From a virus, in the IMG/VR virus record IMGVR_UViG_3300042090_001838, positions 1 through 34,740 of that record: a stretch of DNA of 34,740 nt, one strand, 5' to 3'. Below, in pieces: positions 30,394-34,740 of this stretch (the first letter of the stretch is position 1; each line of letters starts with the position of its first letter). The notes under the pieces were generated by a model. That model was given only the letters and a program-made list of their open reading frames with translations, was not told the DNA's origin and ran no database searches. Position numbers and translations under genes: made by a program.

Positions 30394-30818
30394 TCGGTTG
30401 TTCCCTTCCTGTTTTTGGCTATGTCGAGAAACTCCTCCCACGTGATCAGGTTTCTACCTTTGCCTGAGTGCCGACTGTCACTGCTGTCTGAGTCTCCCGC
30501 GGCCATCTCGACCAGGTCGCCGAATCGTTCGACCGCGCGCAACTGCGTGAAGTAGTCCGCTTTGGTCTTCTTCTGGGCCGTCATGCCGCGCTCGACCGCC
30601 GCGACGGCCTTCTTTGCCAGTCCGCGCAGCTTATCGTGGAAGGGCTCGAGAGCCTGCGCAATGAGGAACCTCGTCTCGGGTTCCTTCGCGATCCGGCGCA
30701 CATGCCGTTCACTGCACGCCGCCACCTTTGCGATCTTCGCCGCCGGCGCACCAGCGAGGGTGCCGGCCGCGACCACGCGCCGCTTCTTGGCCTGCTCGGT
30801 CTTAGTCGTCCGTGGCAT
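30390..30818 (-). CDS. Putative terminase small subunit (HTH protein), about 142 aa
   Basis: A helix-turn-helix (residues about 12-45, AGAPAAKIAKVAACSERHVR followed by RIAKEP) is followed by a long helical oligomerisation segment (FLIAQALEPFHDKLRGLAKK, then VERFGDLVEMA) and a flexible C-terminus. This is the architecture of many small terminases, which bind pac or cos DNA and feed it to the large subunit. The ATG is preferred over the GTG four codons upstream because GGGTGA then lies about nine bases ahead. It overlaps the zinc-ribbon gene. Two larger genes separate it from terL. It could instead be a regulator. Confidence 0.6.
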   Translation of the reverse strand: MPRTTKTEQAKKRRVVAAGTLAGAPAAKIAKVAACSERHVRRIAKEPETRFLIAQALEPFHDKLRGLAKKAVAAVERGMTAQKKTKADYFTQLRAVERFGDLVEMAAGDSDSSDSRHSGKGRNLITWEEFLDIAKNRKGTTE

Positions 30819-31056
30819 CGTGGTATTCACCCAGGAACGTCACCGGGTCGAGACACAGCACCTTCCACACCCCGCCGCATGGGCATCTCAGTACCGGTTC
30901 CCGATCCCGGCGATCGGCGAGTAGATCGCGTCGACAGTCGGGACAGAAAACGCTGACTTTTGGACACCACTCGGCGTGTTTTTTCGTTCCGAACACACAA
31001 GCATCGCAGCACAGCTCCGGATCAGGTCTGTACGGCAGGGAGGTGATCTCCGCCAT
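30802..31056 (-). CDS. Cys-rich zinc-ribbon protein, 84 aa
   Basis: Nine Cys lie at residues 16, 17, 20, 31, 38, 41, 58, 60 and 68. CCDAC and FCPDC make a zinc-ribbon pair, and CPCGG may complete a second site. The ATG overlaps the stop of the 145-aa gene (TAATG). An acidic end (EYHDATDD) follows. No catalytic residues are seen. It is probably a small nucleic-acid- or protein-binding factor of the early operon; the function is unknown. Confidence 0.6.
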   Translation of the reverse strand: MAEITSLPYRPDPELCCDACVFGTKKHAEWCPKVSVFCPDCRRDLLADRRDREPVLRCPCGGVWKVLCLDPVTFLGEYHDATDD

Positions 31057-31493
31057 TACGCCGCCTTGGGAAGCTGCCTCTGCTGGGGCCGAGTTTCCAC
31101 GGGCTCGCCGATGATCCGGGGCCCGTCAAACGACTCCTCGATGAAGCTCCCCATCTCCTCGGGATTCAATGGGCACTTATCGAGAGCCGCGAGCGTTGGG
31201 GTGAAGTGCTCGACGATCCAAGCCGTTCCCAACTTCTTGAGCAGGGCGGGAATTTTGATCAGCCTGCGGCTCTTCTTGCGCGCGCTGATCGGCAGAGTAT
31301 AGTTTCTGCCGACTGCCAGAATGCGTTCTTCGGCCGGCTGCTTCTCAAACCAGCTTTGAATCTCGGCCTGAAGAGCCTGGAAAGCGGCCGCGTCGGGATT
31401 TGCGGCGGGGCGCCAGGCGGCAACTCGGGATCTTAATCGAACGTACTCGTCGATTTTGGCTCGCCGATCGGGAGAGAGTTTAGGTATGATCAC
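31056..31493 (-). CDS. Early-operon protein of unknown function, 145 aa
   Basis: The start is a GTG overlapping the KTSC gene stop (GTGA); the longer frame upstream is an Arg-rich shadow of the KTSC gene. A helical N-terminal half (SPDRRAKIDEYVRLRSRVAA, then AFQALQAEIQSWFEK) is followed by a beta segment (ERILAVGRNYTLPISARKKSR) and a last helical region ending in a basic tail. No motif or metal site is seen. I considered Gam-like nuclease inhibitors, but the evidence is too weak to name it. Confidence 0.55.
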   Translation of the reverse strand: MIIPKLSPDRRAKIDEYVRLRSRVAAWRPAANPDAAAFQALQAEIQSWFEKQPAEERILAVGRNYTLPISARKKSRRLIKIPALLKKLGTAWIVEHFTPTLAALDKCPLNPEEMGSFIEESFDGPRIIGEPVETRPQQRQLPKAA

Positions 31494-31717
31494 TTTTTCT
31501 CCTTCGGTGCTCGCCGGAGCCAGTTCTCGTTGAAGTGTCCGCCGATGCTTTCGGCTTGAGTGAGCGCCTGGTACTTCCCAGGCTCCACGTCTTCGAAGTC
31601 GTATACGCGCCCGTTGGCCATCTGAATTCGGGCAGTTTTGCTCGCGGCATCGTAACCGTGAGCGAAGATGGCCTTGGAAACGCACGGCGTCATCTCGATT
31701 TCAATGGGGGGAGGCAT
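31490..31717 (-). CDS. KTSC-like domain protein, 75 aa
   Basis: The sequence SKAIFAHGYDAASKTARIQM, then NGRVYDFEDVEPGKYQALTQ and SIGGHFNENW, follows the KTSC domain pattern (variable start, GYD, F.NG..Y.Y..VP, A.S.G.yfN). KTSC domains occur alone or at the ends of RNA-related proteins in many bacteria and phages; their role is unclear. It is first in the long leftward operon, facing the divergent HTH gene. The ribosome site is poor, so either of two close ATGs could be used. Confidence 0.65.
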   Translation of the reverse strand: MPPPIEIEMTPCVSKAIFAHGYDAASKTARIQMANGRVYDFEDVEPGKYQALTQAESIGGHFNENWLRRAPKEKK

Positions 31718-31829
31718 CTACGGGCAGTATGAATCCCGTTGGCTAAGGCGACTATGTGCAAAATCGTCCTTTTCGGGTAAACTACTCCTATATGAGTAAC
31801 TTACTCGCCTTCCCCCCGAGGCGGGTCCG
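31718..31829. other. Divergent regulatory region
   Basis: These 112 bases separate the leftward operon from the rightward HTH gene and must hold promoters for at least one of them. AT content is higher than in the genes. It contains the half-site cluster at 31783-31806; I see no clear -35/-10 pair in either direction. Confidence 0.4.
31783..31806. promoter_or_regulatory. Overlapping palindromes, candidate operator
   Basis: TACTC (31783-31787) pairs with GAGTA (31794-31798), and GAGTAA (31794-31799) pairs with TTACTC (31801-31806). The middle half-site is shared. Such arrays suit a dimeric repressor; the HTH protein encoded 24 bases further right is a candidate binder. Confidence 0.4.
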
Positions 31830-32114
31830 GTGACGACCCGCTTCACGCGGCGCGATCGGCTCATACTGGCCATGCTGTGCCAGGGTATGGACGCCAAGGA
31901 AGTGGCCGCACGGCTCGAGATCGCCCTGCGGACTGCCCACAAGCACATCCGCACCCTATACCGAAGGGCCGCCGTGGCCGGTGCTCACCAGCTTGTTCTC
32001 TACGTCATGCAGCAGCCCGATGCACTTCGCCCAGGTTGCGACTGCCAGCAGGGTATTCACTTGCCGGGTTCCGATTCCTGCCCCTACTGCCAAGTCATGC
32101 AAAAAGCGGCGTGA
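31830..32114 (+). CDS. LuxR/GerE-type HTH protein with C-terminal Cys pairs, 94 aa
   Basis: Residues 5-60 show the LuxR C-terminal HTH layout: FTRRDRLILAMLCQGMDAKE, then VAARLEIALRTAHKHIRTLY, where the helix with TAHKHI would read DNA. The C-terminus adds GCDCQQG and SCPYCQ (Cys 70, 72, 84, 87), a possible zinc site not usual in LuxR proteins. The GTG start is supported by GAGG about nine bases upstream. It is transcribed divergently from the long operon and lies beside the operator-like palindromes, so it probably regulates them. Confidence 0.7.
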   Translation: MTTRFTRRDRLILAMLCQGMDAKEVAARLEIALRTAHKHIRTLYRRAAVAGAHQLVLYVMQQPDALRPGCDCQQGIHLPGSDSCPYCQVMQKAA

Positions 32115-32189
32115 GCGCGCTTGCGCTTCAATGTAGCCACACGTGACTACTCGCTCCTTGTCGGTTCCGACAGATTGGTTGAGTGTCTC

Positions 32190-32234
32190 GTCCGTCGTCG
32201 TCGACGTCGCATGCTTCGGACGACGACGACGACG
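32190..32234. repeat. CGT/CGA triplet inverted repeat
   Basis: CGTCGTCGTCG (32193-32203) is the reverse complement of CGACGACGACG in 32221-32234. GTCCG and CGGAC can pair as an alternative. The stem is at least eleven bases and lies 80 bases after the HTH gene stop. Confidence 0.6.
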
Positions 32235-32367
32235 AACACAGAAAGTTCTGACAGCATCGAAGCACACTTTCAGCCCGGCGCAGCCCTTTCTCTTCAAAGA
32301 TATTCAATACGCTAGGCTGGGAGGGCTACATTCGAGGTTATTTTTGTGTGTTTGTAATCACTTAGGT

Positions 32368-32411
32368 GTAGCCCCCCCACGGCTACGTCGAGGTAGCCTT
32401 GGGGGGGCTAC
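32368..32411. repeat. Nested perfect inverted repeats
   Basis: Outer arms GTAGCCCCCCC (32368-32378) and GGGGGGGCTAC (32401-32411) match perfectly over eleven bases. Inner arms GGCTAC (32381-32386) and GTAGCC (32393-32398) also match perfectly. The same GTAGCC/GGCTAC word builds both stems. Confidence 0.8.
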
Positions 32412-32426
32412 GTGATGAAAATAAAC

Positions 32427-32455
32427 TTGCAACACAGCTTGTAATAAGTTACGAT
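32427..32455 (+). promoter_or_regulatory. Possible early promoter before the 88-aa gene
   Basis: TTGCAA (32427-32432), a 17-base spacer and TACGAT (32450-32455) lie eight bases before the ATG at 32464. Each hexamer matches the sigma-70 consensus at four of six positions. The gene has no Shine-Dalgarno, which would fit a leaderless start. Confidence 0.3.
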
Positions 32456-32463
32456 TTCACTCA

Positions 32464-32730
32464 ATGAGCGAGATGTACACCGAGGAAGAGATCCGAAAGG
32501 CCCGAAAGATTGTTGGCACGGTTATGGCCGCGCAGTCGCAGAAGACCCTCAAGGAGCGCTTCACGGCGAAACAGATCTCGGCAATGAGGTCGGCGGCCGC
32601 CAAGGCTCGGTGGGCTCGTGTGTCGAAGGAAGCCAAGAGCGCACATGGAAAGAAGATGGCCAAAGCGCACTGGGAAGACCAACCAAAGCGTAAGAAAAAG
32701 AGTCCTGCCAATGTTCCACCAAGGGTGTAA
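32464..32730 (+). CDS. Small basic protein, 88 aa
   Basis: It begins MSEMYTEEEIRKARKIVGTV. Most of the rest is helical and basic, with AAAKARWARVSKEAKSAHGK and a Lys-rich tail (QPKRKKKSPANVPPRV). I see no HTH or metal site. Such proteins often bind nucleic acid, but I recognise no family. It is the first gene after the structured region. A 15-base palindrome follows it. Confidence 0.6.
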   Translation: MSEMYTEEEIRKARKIVGTVMAAQSQKTLKERFTAKQISAMRSAAAKARWARVSKEAKSAHGKKMAKAHWEDQPKRKKKSPANVPPRV

Positions 32731-32747
32731 GTTTACCGTCTGGGAAC

Positions 32748-32762
32748 AGGCCCGTCGGGCCT
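32748..32762. other. GC-rich 15-base palindrome after the 88-aa gene
   Basis: AGGCCCG (32748-32754) and CGGGCCT (32756-32762) are perfect arms around one T. A weak T-rich stretch follows about ten bases on. It could be a weak terminator or a binding site. Confidence 0.35.
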
Positions 32763-32789
32763 ATGCAACACATTTTCTGGAGTAGACGC

Positions 32790-33059
32790 ATGGCCCGAAT
32801 CGCCGGAAGACCACCGAAACGTCGTCCAATAGCGCAGATTTTCGCTGCATCGGACTCCGAGGAGCATCCGCATGCAGTGTGTTGCTACTGCGGCCTCGTC
32901 GTAGAGCAAAGACGAGAGTCTCAGGCTGAGGATTGGGCCAGGTTCGTACGCCATATGGACGAGACCCCGGAAATCGCCGTCCGACACCAGATGTACTCGT
33001 CGGGCGCCGGCAATCGCAAGCGCACTCGCCGGCGGCCGGCGGATGGAGGTCGCGCGTGA
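32790..33059 (+). CDS. Small zinc-finger-like protein, 89 aa
   Basis: The start at MARIAGRPPKRRP is chosen because GGAG lies eight bases upstream; an earlier ATG at 32763 lacks a ribosome site. CCYCG (Cys 31, 32, 34) followed by His 55 and His 66 gives a C-x2-C...H...H arrangement, as in BED-type fingers. Both ends are rich in Arg and Lys (GNRKRTRRRPADGGR). It is probably DNA binding. Its stop overlaps the next start (GTGA), so it is co-translated with the membrane protein. Confidence 0.6.
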   Translation: MARIAGRPPKRRPIAQIFAASDSEEHPHAVCCYCGLVVEQRRESQAEDWARFVRHMDETPEIAVRHQMYSSGAGNRKRTRRRPADGGRA

Positions 33060-33247
33060 AGACCACTACCTGGGCCGCCCTCGCGGTTTCCTCCTTAGTT
33101 GTGCTGTTCTCCCTCTGCGTGCTCGCTGCGACGTTACCGACCCGGACGGATACCGACATCGAAATCCTCCAACGCAGAGCCAGCGAATTGGAGAGTCGTG
33201 TGATGGTTCTCGAGAAAAGGGTGGACGCGCTGGAGGCGAGGCGATGA
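33056..33247 (+). CDS. Single-pass membrane protein with coiled coil, 63 aa
   Basis: The GTG overlaps the previous stop and has GGAGG seven bases upstream. Residues about 5-25 (TWAALAVSSLVVLFSLCVLA) form a membrane helix, and about 34-63 (ILQRRASELESRVMVLEKRV) form a coiled coil with heptad Leu/Val. The stop overlaps the next ATG (ATGA). The shape recalls i-spanins or small anchoring proteins, but it lies in the early block, so a spanin is less likely. Confidence 0.6.
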   Translation: MKTTTWAALAVSSLVVLFSLCVLAATLPTRTDTDIEILQRRASELESRVMVLEKRVDALEARR

Positions 33248-34740
33248 CATCCACCGCTCGCAAACCCGCGAAGACCACCCGCACAGCCAGGGCGACGGAC
33301 CAGCCCGGCGTTTACGACTGGCTCGAGCGCGCCGGCCTGGAGCGGAAGGATATTCTTACGGGGAGCAAGCTCACGCTGCTGGCGCTCACTCGTCCCCAGA
33401 TCTTCGATCTGAAGGTGAACATCATCGGCGTGCTCCTCGCTCAGGCTCACGGATACAACTCGGAACTCGCCGTCGTGATGCGCAAGCTTAGGAAAGGGGA
33501 GAGCGCCGCCATCAGCAAGCGGGTCGTCCGGCTGTACAAGCCCAACACTCCGGACGCTCCCGTACTTTGCACGGAAGTCATGACCACGGCCGCGCTCGCC
33601 CTGAAGCTGAAAGCGGCGGCATTGGCAGCTTACGCGGAGTCGGGCGTAGTCCCCAACGCGGAGCAACTCGACGGCATCAACTACACGCCCTCAGCTCGAC
33701 GCCAGCATCTGCGGCGCGCCTTGGAGACGCTGGAGAACGACGGACTGATTGAGCGGGCGCGACTCGAGTGTCTGCCTCGACAACTCGCCGGACTCAGCTA
33801 CGACCAAGCCGTCGAAACGTGCCTTCTGACTCCGCTCTGGAGGCTGAAGCCCGCAGAGAAAATCCGGCTCGGGTCTGCCGGTGGTGGGCGCATTGGAATC
33901 TTCCTGCTGGCCCGCCCAAAACCAGCCAAGACGTTTGGCATTAATGTAGCCATGCATGGCTACATTAACGACTCTAAGTCCTCTGAAATCAACGAGGCTT
34001 TCCAGCAAATTCTACCTTTTCTGGCGCGAGCGGACCGTGCGTTGGCGCCAGTGGTAGCCGCCCATCCGGACACGGCTGCAGCTCTCGAAGCCTTCGCAAA
34101 GGCCAGGGCGGAATTGCAGCAGACCGTGGATCGCCTGGTCGAGCTGCAACATGAGGCTGCGCGGGTGGGTAAACCCGCGCTAACGTCAGCCGCAGCACCG
34201 CCCGCAGCTGAGGCCTCGCCACACGAGGCGGCAGAGCAGGCGCCCGCGCTCCAACCCGCGGTTGAAGACGCCCGCCCTGTCGCCTCTCCAGTTCATCGAC
34301 CTTCGGCGGCCGTAAATCCCAAAGGAAGCGAGGACCAGACGGGTCGAACTTCAGCGGGAGATACCGGTCGGACGCGAACCTCTGCTTCCCCTACGGCCGC
34401 CGAACCACTCATCACCGAAACGGAAGTCTCTGTCGTACTCGATGCCATGCTGCCGTTCTGCCCCTGCGGATGCGGTGTGAAGATCGTGCGCGAGCTTATT
34501 CTGCGCTGCCGGGAACTTTCGCCCGGCTGCACTGCAGTCGAGATCGCCGAGGCTGTGCGAGCCAAAGGCCCCATGGCGAAGCAGAAGGGGAACCCGCCTG
34601 GCTTCCTGCGGGTTGCGGTACCCGAGTTATTTGAAGGGCCGGCAGCGTCGCAGTGGCGATCGCGGGTACTTCACCGAGAATCTCAGGACGCGGCCGAGGC
34701 ACGCCGCGCAGATGAACAGCAGCGGGCGATGCTAACCGCG
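33244..34740 (+). CDS. Winged-helix DNA-binding protein, candidate replication initiator (3' end cut by window edge)
   Basis: The frame is open for 499 codons to the right edge. The ATG has GGAGG seven bases upstream and overlaps the previous stop. Residues about 40-175 look like a winged-helix initiator or regulator domain: SKLTLLALTRPQIFDLKVNI, then ARRQHLRRALETLENDGLIE, the latter a typical recognition helix plus wing. A Pro/Ala-rich linker (about 310-395) joins a second domain with a Cys cluster (FCPCGCG, residues 405-411) and two further Cys, perhaps zinc binding. Residues 232-242 are encoded by a perfect 28-base palindrome. Initiators that carry their binding sites in their own gene are known (lambda O). 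Replication is inferred. Confidence 0.65.
   Translation, partial: MTSTARKPAKTTRTARATDQPGVYDWLERAGLERKDILTGSKLTLLALTRPQIFDLKVNIIGVLLAQAHGYNSELAVVMRKLRKGESAAISKRVVRLYKPNTPDAPVLCTEVMTTAALALKLKAAALAAYAESGVVPNAEQLDGINYTPSARRQHLRRALETLENDGLIERARLECLPRQLAGLSYDQAVETCLLTPLWRLKPAEKIRLGSAGGGRIGIFLLARPKPAKTFGINVAMHGYINDSKSSEINEAFQQILPFLARADRALAPVVAAHPDTAAALEAFAKARAELQQTVDRLVELQHEAARVGKPALTSAAAPPAAEASPHEAAEQAPALQPAVEDARPVASPVHRPSAAVNPKGSEDQTGRTSAGDTGRTRTSASPTAAEPLITETEVSVVLDAMLPFCPCGCGVKIVRELILRCRELSPGCTAVEIAEAVRAKGPMAKQKGNPPGFLRVAVPELFEGPAASQWRSRVLHRESQDAAEARRADEQQRAMLTA
33941..33968. repeat. Perfect 28-base palindrome inside the winged-helix gene
   Basis: The left half is TTAATGTAGCCATG, and the right half is its exact reverse complement. 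It encodes INVAMHGYIN in frame. The TGTAGCC and GGCTACA half-sites are those found in the intergenic repeats near 32.1-32.4 kb. Confidence 0.9.

Larger units (their letters stand above)
32115..32463. other. 350-base intergenic region with strong inverted repeats and AT-rich tracts
   Basis: No protein frame is supported here. It holds a TGTAGCC half-site at 32132, a (CGT)n/(CGA)n stem at 32190-32234, AT-rich tracts at about 32295-32315 and 32335-32360, and a GGCTACA half-site at 32324. It also has the nested inverted repeat at 32368-32411 and a possible promoter at 32427-32455. It could be a replication origin, an immunity region or an attenuator. Confidence 0.5.

Noticed and set aside
31718-31954. 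78-codon minus-strand frame across the divergent region
   Set aside because: It is antisense to the LuxR-type gene, rich in Ser/Arg and without a ribosome site.
27166-34740. Integrase, att site or tRNA that would show a prophage boundary
   Set aside because: None was recognised, and both window edges are within phage-type genes.

Overview
The window is a piece of a GC-rich (roughly 60-65% by eye) tailed-phage genome. Both ends cut through open genes. Leftward gene order is small terminase, large terminase, portal, lysis genes, scaffold, major capsid, neck adaptors, tail hub, fibres, GNAT-like protein, and then three putative ejection proteins. No tail tube, sheath or tape-measure gene is visible, so I infer a short-tailed (podovirus-like) particle with P22-like gene order. 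The host is unknown. Several products have Sec signal peptides ending in AQ or GQ, a style common in Acidobacteriota such as Solibacter/Bryobacter; this is only a hint. No integrase, att site, tRNA or CRISPR was seen.

Layout. (i) 31830-34740, plus strand: a LuxR-type HTH protein, a 350-nt structured and partly AT-rich intergenic region, three small proteins, and a long winged-helix protein that runs off the right edge (replication/early module, inferred). (ii) 31717-24427, minus strand: a tightly overlapping operon (ATGA, GTGA and TAATG junctions) with KTSC and zinc-ribbon proteins, TerS-like protein, GroES, a sigma-28-like sigma factor, a small membrane protein, TerL, a Cys-rich protein, portal and a small helical protein. 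(iii) 24408-20466: an outer-membrane-barrel-like protein, two membrane proteins, a secreted lytic transglycosylase, two Cys-rich proteins, scaffold and an unknown head-region protein. (iv) 20414-17855: a structural protein, major capsid and two small virion proteins. (v) 17832-15115: a repetitive tail fibre. (vi) 15059-7533: adaptors, a giant tail-hub protein and a small protein. (vii) 7536-1: a second fibre, a secreted protein, GNAT-like protein and ejection proteins.

The main novelty is regulatory. A near-identical element (sense strand GGCGAATAACC, six bases from GAATAA to an ATG/GTG) sits directly before blocks iii, iv, v and vi, and degenerate forms precede the hub and GNAT genes. Most of these starts lack a Shine-Dalgarno sequence. 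The phage encodes a FliA-like sigma factor, and the element resembles the sigma-28 -10 box, so I propose a phage-specific, largely leaderless late promoter set. Other highlights are a family of TGTAGCC/GGCTACA inverted repeats including a perfect 28-bp palindrome inside a gene, a nested 62-codon gene in the linker of a polyvalent protein, a consensus-like promoter on the antisense strand of the tail module, and virion-type proteins carrying Sec signal peptides.
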